Part shown: piece by piece, positions 40,116-48,506 of the stretch | Numbering within the stretch: position 1 is the stretch's first letter | How the letters are laid out: each line of letters opens with the position of its first letter | Assembly (NCBI RefSeq): GCF_018323885.1 | Contig: NZ_AP024585.1 | Coordinates: forward strand, 2,604,001 to 2,668,000 | Direction: 5' to 3' | Origin: Citrobacter amalonaticus | GTDB lineage: Bacteria; Pseudomonadota; Gammaproteobacteria; Enterobacterales; Enterobacteriaceae | Length of the DNA stretch: 64,000 bases | Program-made: the position numbers and the translations under genes | The notes under the pieces: generated by a model | What the model was told of the DNA's origin: nothing | The model's database searches: none | Seen by the model: only the letters and a program-made list of their open reading frames with translations

Positions 40116-40766
40116 TTAGTGGTGCAGCATTTCGTCTACCACGGCCTGCGCCTTGAGTTGATAAGGATAGTAGGTTGGCCAGTTATCCATCTCTTCCAGT
40201 AGCGCCTGCTGTGAGGTATTGCCCATAAAAATATGGAAGTGGTTCGACGCCCGCGGCGCAATAATATGATCGCTGAACTGCACAAACTTCGGCGCTTTAC
40301 TGTTTGCGTCTTTGCATTCAAACAGATAACGCACCCCTTTTTTACCTGAGGTGTAGGTCAGGATCTTGTACCCGGCATAGTCATACTGACAGGAGGCCAC
40401 CTGCTTACCGGTATGAAACTCCATCACGCCATTTTCGATACCAATGGTGTCGACTTCCGTCGCATAGCCTTTCCGGTAATAGGCTTTCACCTCTTCCGCC
40501 GTTTTCCCCTTATCCTTTGCCGCCTTCTGTTTGAAAACCGGATCCAGCTCACCGCTGACCAGATAAGGATAAACGGATTGCCACATGCCATCCCAGTCGG
40601 TAAGCGCCCTGTCCTTAACATTGCTATCCGCAAATTCGCCTTCCGCTGCTTTCTGTTCCATCTCCGTCAACGGCACACCATGCGCGTGATCGCCATGGGC
40701 GAAGGCATAACTGCTGAACCACAACATTCCCAGAGAAACAGATAATTTTTTCCAATGAATAGCCAA
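40116..40766 (-). CDS. zinT: periplasmic zinc/cadmium-binding protein ZinT
   Basis: A 216-residue secreted protein with a signal peptide (about residues 1-23), a His-rich start (HGDHAHG) and a lipocalin-like domain with metal His residues in [19 protein letters not shown]. It binds zinc in the periplasm and hands it to ZnuA. The start is TTG at 40766, as GAGGG stands about seven bases upstream and the length equals E. coli ZinT; the frame is open to 40868 without homology. A Zur box lies upstream. Confidence 0.94.
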   Translation of the reverse strand: MAIHWKKLSVSLGMLWFSSYAFAHGDHAHGVPLTEMEQKAAEGEFADSNVKDRALTDWDGMWQSVYPYLVSGELDPVFKQKAAKDKGKTAEEVKAYYRKGYATEVDTIGIENGVMEFHTGKQVASCQYDYAGYKILTYTSGKKGVRYLFECKDANSKAPKFVQFSDHIIAPRASNHFHIFMGNTSQQALLEEMDNWPTYYPYQLKAQAVVDEMLHH

Positions 40767-40795
40767 CGTCGTACCCTCAATCAAATGAACAAGAT

Positions 40796-40814
40796 GAAAT
40801 GTTATATTATAACA
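40796..40814. promoter_or_regulatory. Zur box upstream of zinT
   Basis: GAAATGTTATATTATAACA matches the E. coli Zur consensus GAAATGTTATAnTATAACA. It sits about 30 bp before the zinT start, so zinT should be expressed only when zinc is scarce. Confidence 0.88.
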
Positions 40815-40931
40815 ATAAAATTTATTCAACACTGTTGCGCGTAAATGAAGGAAACTTGATCTGGTCACTTTTTATGCAAAAACCAGATTCGATATACTGA
40901 AACCGGAGACAAAAAACAGGAGGTAATGACT

Positions 40932-41360
40932 ATGTATCGTTCTGTTCTGGTGCCCATTGATATCTCAGAAGCCGATCTCACCCGGCAGCTTATTCCTCAG
41001 GTCAAAATCCACGCCAAAACGGCAAAAGTCCATTTTCTGTCAGTCATTCCCTCAGTCCCCTTTTATGCATCCCTGGGGCTCGCCTACTCTGGCGAACTCC
41101 CGGATAAAAATGGACTGCAGACGAAGGCATTACAAAAACTCAACGAGATTGTGAAGCAATTCGATATCCCTGAAGGACGGGTACAGACGCATGTGGTATA
41201 CGGCCCCCCGAAGGATCAGATCCTGAAGCTGGCGGATACCGTCAGTGCTGACCTGGTGATCATCGCGTCACACCAGCCCGGTATTTCAACATATCTGTTA
41301 GGTTCTACCGCCGCCGCCGTTGTGCGTCACGCGCACTGTCCGGTGCTGGTCGTTCGCTGA
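40932..41360 (+). CDS. uspF: universal stress protein, UspF-like
   Basis: A 142-residue USP-fold protein close to E. coli UspF (YnaF). The nucleotide-binding motif is in the last third ([19 protein letters not shown]), with the strand [10 protein letters not shown] at the start. It dimerises in the cytoplasm and is linked to adhesion and stress survival in E. coli. The second ATG (40932) is chosen, eight bases after AGGAGG; the first, at 40926, is too close. It may be a paralogue rather than the strict uspF orthologue, since E. coli has uspF elsewhere. Confidence 0.85.
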   Translation: MYRSVLVPIDISEADLTRQLIPQVKIHAKTAKVHFLSVIPSVPFYASLGLAYSGELPDKNGLQTKALQKLNEIVKQFDIPEGRVQTHVVYGPPKDQILKLADTVSADLVIIASHQPGISTYLLGSTAAAVVRHAHCPVLVVR

Positions 41361-41365
41361 GCCGC

Positions 41366-41391
41366 AAACGGGAGCCTGCGGGCTCCCGTTT
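41366..41391. terminator. terminator between the usp gene and the ampR-like gene
   Basis: Stem AAACGGGAGCC / GGCTCCCGTTT with loop TGCG. It overlaps the last two bases of the convergent LysR gene. Confidence 0.8.
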
Positions 41392-42250
41392 ATGCCATTT
41401 TAACGATCCAGTCGCGGAAGATTTCCATCGCGGGCGTCATCGGTTTCGACTTCAGATGGGTGAGCCAGTAACCGCCCATTTGGATCTCAATGTCAAAGGG
41501 GCGAACGAGTTGTCCGGCCGCCAGTTCTCTGGCAAACATCACTGCCGGAACCAGTGCCGCACCGCCGGTATGGATAACCGTTTCAACCATCAGACGTGAG
41601 GAGTCAAAAACGGCACCATTGATCCGCTCTGCCGTCACGCCTGCTGCAGCAAACCAGTTATCCCACTCATCTACCCGATATGAACGCAGAAGATTCTCTT
41701 GCAAGAGATCGGCTGGCCGCCTGAGCCGTTGGGCCGTTTCTGGCGTGCACAGGACAGTCAGCGGAGCCTCAAACAGCATTTCGTTATGGGTGGCGGGCCA
41801 CAAGCCATTGCCAAAGCGGATGGCAAAATCCAGTCCCTCAGCCGCCAGATTCACAACGTTATTATTTGTACGCAGGCGTAACTCAACGAACGGATGCGCC
41901 TGCCGGAATTGTTCAATGCGCGGCAGTAACCAGCCAACGGCAAAGGTACCGACTGCAGCAACCGTGAGCACTTCACGATATTCCCCACCCTCAAACTGAC
42001 GAAAAATGGTGTCGATTTGACCAAAGGCGTCGGTCAGGACGGCAAACAGTGCCTGCGCCTCATCCGTCATCTCCAGCCCTCTGGGCAGACGTTTAAACAG
42101 CACTCTGTTCAGGCGATCTTCCAGGATACGTACCTGCTGGCTGACGGCGGCCTGCGTGACACAAAGTTCCAGTGCCGCACGAGTAAAACTCAAATGGCGA
42201 GCCGAAGCCTCAAAGGCCCGTAGGGCATTAAGCGGAAGATTAGAGCGCAT
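41390..42250 (-). CDS. ampR: LysR-type beta-lactamase regulator, AmpR-like
   Basis: A 286-residue LysR regulator starting MRSNLPLNALRAFEASARHL, the typical AmpR N-terminus. The winged HTH covers LSFTRAALELCVTQAAVSQQ. The effector domain binds muropeptides in AmpR: UDP-MurNAc-pentapeptide for repression and anhydro-muropeptides for activation. It diverges from the class A beta-lactamase gene, with 191 bp between, the arrangement known in C. sedlakii (SED-1/SedR), C. koseri and Proteus vulgaris. Beta-lactamase expression is therefore likely inducible and tied to cell-wall recycling. Confidence 0.9.
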   Translation of the reverse strand: MRSNLPLNALRAFEASARHLSFTRAALELCVTQAAVSQQVRILEDRLNRVLFKRLPRGLEMTDEAQALFAVLTDAFGQIDTIFRQFEGGEYREVLTVAAVGTFAVGWLLPRIEQFRQAHPFVELRLRTNNNVVNLAAEGLDFAIRFGNGLWPATHNEMLFEAPLTVLCTPETAQRLRRPADLLQENLLRSYRVDEWDNWFAAAGVTAERINGAVFDSSRLMVETVIHTGGAALVPAVMFARELAAGQLVRPFDIEIQMGGYWLTHLKSKPMTPAMEIFRDWIVKMA

Positions 42251-42441
42251 AATAAAGACTCATAAGATTTTCTTTATCCCAGGGTAAATTCTTCTCGCTT
42301 GTTAAGCAAGCGCAGAGAGCGGATAGTTCTGGCATCGCAAACACATCATGCGCCTTTAATTCTCTTTCTTCTTTTGTCTGTTTGAGCGGAAAAATAAAGT
42401 GCGTGCATTGATCAATTTACTGATTATCAAGGATGTTATTT

Positions 42442-43326
42442 ATGTTTAAAAAACGAGGTCATCAGACGGTACTTATTGCCGCCGTGCTCGCTTTCTTTAC
42501 TGCCAGTTCACCGCTTTTGGCTCGCACGCAGGGGGATCCCGCACAGGTCCAAGAAAAGCTGGCAGCATTAGAAAAACAATCGGGTGGTCGACTGGGCGTT
42601 GCGCTGATTAATACCGCCGATCGTTCGCAAATTCTTTATCGCGGTGATGAGCGCTTTGCCATGTGCAGCACCAGTAAGACGATGGTCGCTGCCGCGGTAT
42701 TAAAACAGAGTGAAACTCAGCACGATATTTTGCAGCAGAAAATGGTCATCAAAAAAGCCGATCTGACAAACTGGAATCCGGTGACGGAAAAATATGTCGA
42801 TAAAGAGATGACATTAGCGGAGCTAAGCGCTGCCACGCTGCAATACAGCGATAATACGGCAATGAATAAATTACTTGAGCACCTGGGCGGTACCAGTAAC
42901 GTCACGGCTTTTGCCCGCTCAATTGGCGACACGACGTTTCGTCTGGACCGGAAAGAACCCGAGCTGAACACCGCCATCCCTGGCGATGAGCGCGACACGA
43001 CCTCGCCGCTAGCGATGGCGAAAAGCCTGCACAAACTGACGCTGGGCGATGCGCTGGCTGGCGCACAGCGTGCACAGCTTGTCGAATGGTTGAAAGGCAA
43101 TACGACCGGCGGTCAGAGCATTCGTGCCGGACTCCCTGAAGGGTGGGTGGTTGGCGATAAAACCGGAGGCGGTGATTACGGCACAACCAATGATATCGCG
43201 GTGATCTGGCCCGAAGATCGTGCGCCGCTGATCCTCGTCACCTACTTTACACAGCCACAGCAGGACGCCAAAGGGCGTAAAGATATTCTGGCCGCCGCTG
43301 CAAAGATTGTGACGGAAGGGCTTTGA
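42442..43326 (+). CDS. bla: chromosomal class A beta-lactamase, CdiA/SED/CTX-M-related
   Basis: A 294-residue secreted serine beta-lactamase with a signal peptide (about 1-28). The active Ser is residue 76 in CSTSK (Ambler 70), the SDN triad is at 136-138 (130-132), the omega-loop Glu is residue 172 in EPELN (166) and KTG is at 240-242 (234-236). A Cys precedes the active Ser, as in the CTX-M, SED and CdiA branch. Position 237 is Gly where CTX-M enzymes have Ser, which may narrow cefotaxime turnover. CAAGGATG precedes the ATG at 42442. No insertion sequence or cassette borders it, so it is a resident Citrobacter gene. Inhibitor response cannot be read from sequence. Confidence 0.94.
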   Translation: MFKKRGHQTVLIAAVLAFFTASSPLLARTQGDPAQVQEKLAALEKQSGGRLGVALINTADRSQILYRGDERFAMCSTSKTMVAAAVLKQSETQHDILQQKMVIKKADLTNWNPVTEKYVDKEMTLAELSAATLQYSDNTAMNKLLEHLGGTSNVTAFARSIGDTTFRLDRKEPELNTAIPGDERDTTSPLAMAKSLHKLTLGDALAGAQRAQLVEWLKGNTTGGQSIRAGLPEGWVVGDKTGGGDYGTTNDIAVIWPEDRAPLILVTYFTQPQQDAKGRKDILAAAAKIVTEGL

Positions 43327-43350
43327 GCCCGGCGGGTAAGCGAAGAAAGC

Positions 43351-43379
43351 AAAAAGGCCCAGACAGATGTCTGGGCCTT
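43351..43379 (-). terminator. terminator of the minus-strand tRNA-like gene (also a hairpin after bla)
   Basis: Stem AAGGCCCAGAC / GTCTGGGCCTT (43354-43364 and 43369-43379). On the minus strand it is followed by TTTTTGC, a proper U-tract; on the plus strand there is none. Confidence 0.8.
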
Positions 43380-43385
43380 CAAATT

Positions 43386-43460
43386 TGGGCCGCCATCGAG
43401 GCCTCGAACCCCGTTCCCTACAACAAAAGTCGTTCGCTCTTCCAGATGAGCTAATGGCGG
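43386..43460 (-). tRNA. tRNA-like gene with an abnormal anticodon arm
   Basis: The minus strand reads like a 75-nt tRNA: acceptor CCGCCAT pairs fully with ATGGCGG and is followed by C and CCA; D arm GCTC...GAGC with GG in the loop; T arm CGGGG-TTCGAGG-CCTCG. Between the D and T arms the sequence around CTTTTGT does not give a 5-bp anticodon stem; a 4-nt loop (ACGAC-TTTT-GTTGT) pairs better. An intrinsic terminator follows directly. It could be a decayed tRNA (Lys UUU or Gln UUG by position), a tRNA mimic or a structured RNA. Such genes often mark integration sites. It lies between bla and a metabolic operon. Confidence 0.55.
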
Positions 43461-43638
43461 TCTGCCGGTTTTTATTTCCGATTGAGAATCTACTCATTAT
43501 CAGAACCGGGCGAGATAATACATAACTCAAATTACCCCTGCAATAGGTGTGGATGACTTTCCCTTATTATTACCGTTCGTTTGCTCATTATTCATGCTGG
43601 GCAATATATAAGAGATGATATATCGCACACCGGCGAAT

Positions 43639-44268
43639 TCACCCGGACTGGCGCGCATAGAGGTAGGCTGTCGCCCGTGACACCCCTAAATGCTGTGCCA
43701 CCGTATCCATGGATTTACGCACATTCAGCAATCCCTCTTTGCGTAACTGTTGGATCAGAACCTTTCTGTCTTCCGTTTTAAGCGCGCGCGCCGTGGTGGC
43801 GCGTTTCGCGGCAAAGTCATCGATGCGCTGGCGAATGACTTCAGTGCTCCCGGGGTCAAGATGTTCACGCACCGGTGAACTCTCTGTTTCGGTAAAACGC
43901 GCCAGCGCGCTTTGCATCCCCCGGAAAAGCGTCATATCGACATTAAGGCATAATGCGGCGACGTAATTACCCTTTTCATCCTTAATGCCAATAGACGTAC
44001 TCTTTACCGGACGGCCATCAGCAAACTGATTGCCGTAGTTCGCAATAATTTCAGGAAAATCCGGAGAGGCAATCCTTGCCAGCCCGAGTTCCGTCGCCGG
44101 TTGTCCCGCCTCACGACCGGATAAATTATTATGTATCGACATAATCGCATGCTCAGGATCCTTGAGGTCATGAACAACCACTTCGCAAAAAGGAGAAAAC
44201 GTTTCGCTTAATCCCTTCGCGATAGTGTCAAGTTGGCTGAGAAGCGAATTCTCGTCGTTTTTTGGCAT
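43639..44268 (-). CDS. YheO/DauR-type PAS-HTH regulator
   Basis: A 209-residue regulator: an N-terminal YheO-like PAS domain (about 10-120; FCEVVVHDLKDPEHAIMSIH) and a C-terminal HTH (about 165-205; MDTVAQHLGVSRATAYLYAR). DauR of Pseudomonas, from the same family, represses a D-arginine catabolic operon. It is the last gene of a three-gene leftward set with a PLP dehydratase and a RidA protein, so it likely autoregulates that set. The effector is probably the amino acid degraded. Confidence 0.85.
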   Translation of the reverse strand: MPKNDENSLLSQLDTIAKGLSETFSPFCEVVVHDLKDPEHAIMSIHNNLSGREAGQPATELGLARIASPDFPEIIANYGNQFADGRPVKSTSIGIKDEKGNYVAALCLNVDMTLFRGMQSALARFTETESSPVREHLDPGSTEVIRQRIDDFAAKRATTARALKTEDRKVLIQQLRKEGLLNVRKSMDTVAQHLGVSRATAYLYARQSG

Positions 44269-44320
44269 GCCGGTCTCCCACAGTGATGCCCGTTGTCATT
44301 ATTGCTATCCGTTTACAGCC

Positions 44321-45301
44321 TCACGAAACGGATTTCCCGGCCAGAAACTCACCGTAGCGCGCGATATCCACATTGCCGCCGCTGATGATAATGCCGACTT
44401 TTTTCCCGCTGAGTTCTGCTTTTCTCGCCCTTGCCGCTGCAAAGCCAAGACAGCCCGTGGGTTCTGCGACGACTTTCATACGCTCGGCCATAAACCTCAT
44501 CGAAGCAATTAATTCATCGTCTGAAACGGTCAGAATATCATTGACGTATTTTTGAATCAGAGGGAACGTATAGTGCCCCAGATGTTGCGTCTGTGCACCA
44601 TCAGCAATCGTTTTTGGCGTATCGATGTGAACGATTTTTCCGCTTCGAAAAGACTGCTGTCCGTCGTTACCGGCTTCAGGCTCCACGCCATAAATTATGC
44701 AATCTGGCGAAAGTTGCCGGGCGGCCAGTGCTGAACCTGAAAGTAAACCACCGCCCCCCAGACAGACAAAAAGAACATCCAGCGGACCAACCTCTTCAAT
44801 TAACTCTTTGGTGGCCGTGCCCTGACCGGCGATAACATGCGGATGATCGTAGGGAGGGATGAGCGTCAGTCCCTGTTTCTCAGCCAGTTCACGGCCAATC
44901 TGTTCACGATCTTCCGTATAGCGATCGTACATAACAACATTGCCACCATACCCTTTGGTTGCCGCTACTTTCGCGGCTGGCGCATCATGAGGCATGATGA
45001 TTGTCGCCGGAATACCCAGCAATTTAGCTGACAGCGCTATCGCCTGAGCATGGTTTCCGGAAGAAAATGTCACCACGCCAGCAGCACGTTGTTCCGGCGT
45101 AAACTGGCGTAATGCATTCATCGCCCCACGAAACTTAAAGGCTCCCATACGCTGTAGGTTTTCACATTTAAAGAAAACGTCAGCGCCAAATTCCGCATTG
45201 ACGGTCCGGGAGGTCATCACCGGCGTCTTGTTTGCATATCCTTCAATACGCCCTGCGGCGGCGGCAACCTCAGCATATTCCGGGAGTGTAATCTCAACCA
45301 T
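44321..45301 (-). CDS. PLP-dependent threonine/serine or hydroxyaspartate dehydratase
   Basis: A 326-residue fold-type II PLP enzyme. The PLP Lys is in AFKFRGAMNA, the substrate loop in SSGNHAQAIAL, and the phosphate-binding loop is GGGGLLSG. A Ser/Thr/Gly position near the C-terminus (IISGGNVD) has Gly. Length and motifs fit threo-3-hydroxyaspartate ammonia-lyase, serine racemase or catabolic threonine dehydratase without the ACT domain. It removes ammonia from a beta-hydroxy amino acid by way of an enamine. The RidA protein encoded just upstream would hydrolyse that enamine or imine. The true substrate is unknown. Confidence 0.88.
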   Translation of the reverse strand: MVEITLPEYAEVAAAAGRIEGYANKTPVMTSRTVNAEFGADVFFKCENLQRMGAFKFRGAMNALRQFTPEQRAAGVVTFSSGNHAQAIALSAKLLGIPATIIMPHDAPAAKVAATKGYGGNVVMYDRYTEDREQIGRELAEKQGLTLIPPYDHPHVIAGQGTATKELIEEVGPLDVLFVCLGGGGLLSGSALAARQLSPDCIIYGVEPEAGNDGQQSFRSGKIVHIDTPKTIADGAQTQHLGHYTFPLIQKYVNDILTVSDDELIASMRFMAERMKVVAEPTGCLGFAAARARKAELSGKKVGIIISGGNVDIARYGEFLAGKSVS

Positions 45302-45332
45302 TTTTTCACCTGTATAGCGTTAAGCGTCGGGC

Positions 45333-45722
45333 TTATTGCGCCAGCGCGAGTGCTTCTACTTCTAAGGCAGAACCATAATGCAGTTCTGCCACCCCAGCAA
45401 CGACACGAGATGGACGGAAATCGCCAATCCATTCGGCGTAAATGTCGTTAAACGTCGGCCATTGGTTGATATCTGTCACATAGACACGTACGGAAACCAG
45501 ATGCTGACGGGAGACACCGGCCCCCTTCAGACAGGCATCGACATTTTCCAGAACTTGTCTGGTCTGTTCCTCAAAAGACGCCCCCGCCTTTTTCTCACCA
45601 TGCGGGGTGATTGGCAGTTGCCCTGAGATAAAAACAAATCCCCCTGCTGTCACGCTCGCCGAGTAGTGTCCAGCGGGAGGAAGCCCATGGGATGTTGTGT
45701 TCAATGTGATATCCGGGTGCAT
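45333..45722 (-). CDS. RidA-family enamine/imine deaminase
   Basis: A 129-residue Rid-family protein (YjgF/YER057c/UK114). Conserved parts are GFVFISGQLPITP and VSVRVYVTDINQW, with the catalytic Arg expected in the second. The usual C-terminal Glu of RidA is represented in VAELHYGSALEVEALA. It would hydrolyse 2-aminoacrylate-type products made by the dehydratase encoded 31 bp downstream. The second ATG (45722) is preferred because AGGAG then stands eight bases upstream. It is the first gene of a three-gene operon. Confidence 0.87.
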   Translation of the reverse strand: MHPDITLNTTSHGLPPAGHYSASVTAGGFVFISGQLPITPHGEKKAGASFEEQTRQVLENVDACLKGAGVSRQHLVSVRVYVTDINQWPTFNDIYAEWIGDFRPSRVVAGVAELHYGSALEVEALALAQ

Positions 45723-45950
45723 GTGCATCTCTCCTGCGTTCCATAGCTAATACATAATGTATTAATTTATACTTTTTGTATAGGTCGTTTATACACCACA
45801 TTGCGCTGTGCGACTACCCCTTGTTTTGACGTCCGCCGTTTCCGCTCCTCGCTTATGTGACAGAGATCGCGGTTATGATTTGCGTCAGAAAATCAAAAGG
45901 TTCGATAATGGCCTCAATCGATATAGTGAATCCGAATGGGATGCAGAGTG

Positions 45951-46787
45951 ATGAAATTAACCATACTGGTAGATAACAATACTTACATTGACAGGTATTT
46001 GACCGGAGAACCTGGCGTTTGCTATTACATTGAATGCTCAGGCTTAAAACTTCTTTTTGACGTTGGCTATTCTGATATTTTTTTAAAAAATGCACAGATC
46101 CTGGATATCGATCTTACGCACATTGATAAAATTGTATTATCACATGGACATAACGATCACACCTGGGGGTTAAACCATTTATTCCAGCATTACGACAGAC
46201 TTCCATCATCTCCAGCAAAGAAAGTCGATATCATCGCCCACCCCGCCGCATTTACGCCTAAATTTTATGAGTCGAAACCCATTGGGATGAACCATAATGC
46301 CCTTTGTTTTGATTACTTCTTTAATATCGTCAGTTCCACACAACCCCTGAAATTATCCGAAGACATCACTTTTTTAGGGCAAATCCCCCGCCTTAACCAT
46401 TTTGAAGCGCAAAATCCGGTAGGCCACACACATAATCATGATGGTGAGTTAACGGCTGATTACGTGATTGATGATAGTGCAATGGCAATTAAGACAAAGG
46501 ATGGACTGGTGATTGTCACCGGATGTTCTCACGCCGGGATTTGTAATATTATTGAGCACGCAAAATCAGTCACTGGAGAATCGAAAATTGCTTCCGTTAT
46601 AGGCGGCTTTCATCTCCTTAATGCTGATGAATCCTTACTCTCGGAAACCGGGAAATATCTTAGCGCATTGTCGGCTACTACGCTTTATCCCAGCCATTGC
46701 ACCGATCTTGCCGCAAAAATCCATCTGTCCCGTTATGTGGATCTCAAAGAAACGGGCGTGGGACTCACGCTGACTTTCCCCATGTAG
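45951..46787 (+). CDS. MBL-fold metallohydrolase, methanopterin-synthase-like family
   Basis: A 278-residue metallo-beta-lactamase-fold protein. The metal motif LSHGHNDHTWG carries His65, His67, Asp69 and His70; further ligands are expected in VTGCSHAGICN and YPSHCTD. The set with GCSHAG is typical of the family near 7,8-dihydropterin-6-methyl-4-aminobenzene-phosphate synthases, whose bacterial members are mostly uncharacterised. It is not an antibiotic-hydrolysing type by motif. The gene is rich in A and T compared with its neighbours, which points to transfer. The start MKLTIL at 45951 follows GGGATG. It is convergent with umuC. Confidence 0.82.
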   Translation: MKLTILVDNNTYIDRYLTGEPGVCYYIECSGLKLLFDVGYSDIFLKNAQILDIDLTHIDKIVLSHGHNDHTWGLNHLFQHYDRLPSSPAKKVDIIAHPAAFTPKFYESKPIGMNHNALCFDYFFNIVSSTQPLKLSEDITFLGQIPRLNHFEAQNPVGHTHNHDGELTADYVIDDSAMAIKTKDGLVIVTGCSHAGICNIIEHAKSVTGESKIASVIGGFHLLNADESLLSETGKYLSALSATTLYPSHCTDLAAKIHLSRYVDLKETGVGLTLTFPM

Positions 46788-46851
46788 GAGCAGATTATGT
46801 GAAGGGAGACCGTGTTTTCTGTCTCCCGATGATTCATACCTGCAGCGACGA

Positions 46852-48117
46852 TCACCTGACCACCAGCAGATCGGAAAAACGCGTGGTGTAGCGCGGAGAA
46901 AGCATCTGCCGTCTTAACTGCCATGGTGGCTGAATCCCCTGCCCGACAAAGTACAGCGTTCCTCTTCCCTGTTTGGCATTGAGCGTATCCAGAACTTCCA
47001 TCAACTTCTCGCTGCCGGGACGCGGTGCGTTATCATCGAACAGATTGAGTTGCGCCACGCCCTGACTGAAAAAATCACCGAGCATGACTCCAGCCTTCTG
47101 ATAACGATGCCCCTCTTTCCAGATAGCGTCCAGGCATCGCGTGGCTGCGCTGATGATGTCCCGGCTGTCCTGCGTCGGTGTCAGCAGTTTTACGGACGCG
47201 CTATTGCCGTACCAGGTTTCATTCGGCGCAAACGGCGACGTTTTCACAAATGTCGAAATGAACCGGCAATACTGATGCTCACTCCGGAGCTTCTCCGCCG
47301 CGCGCGTCGCATAAGCACAAATCGCCTGGCGCATCTGTTCGTATTCCGTAATGCGCTCGCCGAATGAGCGACTAAAAACGATCTCCTGCTTCGCGGGCGC
47401 AAACTCCTCAAGCGCCAGGCAAGGCTCACCGCGTAACTCTCGCACGGTTCTTTCCAGTACGACATTGAAGTGCTTTCGTATCACCGCGATGTGCGTATCC
47501 GCCAGATCGAGTACCGTTTCTATGCCCATCGCGGTCAGCTTTTTACTGATACGACGACCAACGCCCCACACCTCATCAACCGGCAGAGCCGCCATCAGTT
47601 TTCGCTGCCGTTCGAGATTCGACAGATCCACAACGCCACCCGTCTGCTGCGGCCACTTCTTCGCCGCGTGGTTGGCCAGCTTGGCCAGCGTTTTTGTCTG
47701 TGCAATCCCCACGCCGAGCGTCAGATGTGTCCGCTTTAAGACCGTGTCGCGGATCTCTTTGCCAAAATCCGTGAGATCCCGACAGTTTCGGACTCCCGTC
47801 AAATCGCAAAAGGCCTCATCGATACTGTAAATTTCAACGCGTGGTGATAGCGCTTCGAGCGTCGACATGACCCGATTGCTCATGTCACCGTAGAGTTCAT
47901 AATTCGAACTGAAACACACCACCCCATGACGCCGGAACGCCTCTTTTTGCTTGAAATAGGGCGCTCCCATGACCACCCACGGTTTCGCTTCGGGACTACG
48001 GGAAATCACGCAACCATCGTTATTTGACAGCACAACAACCGGTTTGCCTTTCAGATCGGGCCGAAACACCGTCTCACAGGACGCATAAAATGAATTCACA
48101 TCGCATAACGCAAACAC
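46852..48117 (-). CDS. umuC: DNA polymerase V catalytic subunit UmuC
   Basis: A 421-residue Y-family translesion polymerase. Catalytic acidic residues are in CDVNSFYAS at the start and [10 protein letters not shown] near residue 100. The clamp-binding motif QLNLF is near residue 357. The GTG at 48117 is taken as start: it gives the E. coli N-terminus (MFALCDVN) and GGGGTGTGAC fits as ribosome site; the ATG at 48129 would lie too close to the LexA box. Unlike in E. coli, umuC is not joined to umuD: a LexA box lies 18 bp before the start and umuD is 389 bp away. In the fingers loop, E. coli EAKALGVKMG is replaced by EAKPWVVMG, one residue shorter. Confidence 0.93.
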   Translation of the reverse strand: MFALCDVNSFYASCETVFRPDLKGKPVVVLSNNDGCVISRSPEAKPWVVMGAPYFKQKEAFRRHGVVCFSSNYELYGDMSNRVMSTLEALSPRVEIYSIDEAFCDLTGVRNCRDLTDFGKEIRDTVLKRTHLTLGVGIAQTKTLAKLANHAAKKWPQQTGGVVDLSNLERQRKLMAALPVDEVWGVGRRISKKLTAMGIETVLDLADTHIAVIRKHFNVVLERTVRELRGEPCLALEEFAPAKQEIVFSRSFGERITEYEQMRQAICAYATRAAEKLRSEHQYCRFISTFVKTSPFAPNETWYGNSASVKLLTPTQDSRDIISAATRCLDAIWKEGHRYQKAGVMLGDFFSQGVAQLNLFDDNAPRPGSEKLMEVLDTLNAKQGRGTLYFVGQGIQPPWQLRRQMLSPRYTTRFSDLLVVR

Positions 48118-48134
48118 GTCACACCCCATAGAAA

Positions 48135-48150
48135 CTGTATTTATATACAG
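48135..48150. promoter_or_regulatory. LexA box of umuC
   Basis: CTGTATTTATATACAG fits CTG-N10-CAG with an AT-rich middle. It gives umuC its own SOS control, separate from umuD. Confidence 0.88.
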
Positions 48151-48376
48151 TATTATTTAAGATATTTTTTAACTTGCAAACAAAATTCTGGCGCTTTTTT
48201 AGTGGATTGTTCTGCCTGAAAACGTGGTCGGTTATCCACAGAAACGGTGCATAACCCTGTGGGTGAGTGACATGACGTTGTTAATCAGGTTTGTTCGCAT
48301 GCCGTATCCCTACGTCAGCCGGATATCTCCGTTCCTCTCCGTAACAACGTAAACCGAAGTGGGTATGTCTGCTCAC

Positions 48377-48411
48377 AAAACAGGCAGGTTAATGAGTAAT
48401 TAACCTGCCTG
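48377..48411 (-). terminator. terminator after umuD
   Basis: A 13-bp perfect stem (CAGGCAGGTTAAT, 48381-48393, with 48399-48411) and a 5-nt loop. On the minus strand it is followed by TTTTG. It should stop umuD transcription before umuC. Confidence 0.82.
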
Positions 48412-48506
48412 CCATTGGGATACCACTTAAGGCCACCGGGGAATCACAAGGAAACCAGCCGTGTACGGTTTGCAACGCTAGGGGGACGAACAATACGCAG
48501 CAATAG

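Larger units (their letters stand above)
48118..48506. other. 389-bp gap between umuD and umuC
   Basis: It holds the umuC LexA box at one end and the umuD terminator at the other. Between them, TTATCCACA at 48232-48240 equals the DnaA box consensus, with a partial mirror (CCCTGTGG) 20 bp on. I found no coding sequence and no recognisable remnant of umuD or umuC. Confidence 0.6.

Noticed and set aside
48129-48129. ATG at 48129 as umuC start
   Set aside because: It would lie five bases from the LexA box with no ribosome site. The GTG four codons on matches the E. coli N-terminus and has a good site.
48228-48262. dif- or cer-like XerCD site in the umuD-umuC gap
   Set aside because: GGTGCATAACCCTGTGG recalls an XerC half-site, but the full 28-bp pattern is absent.
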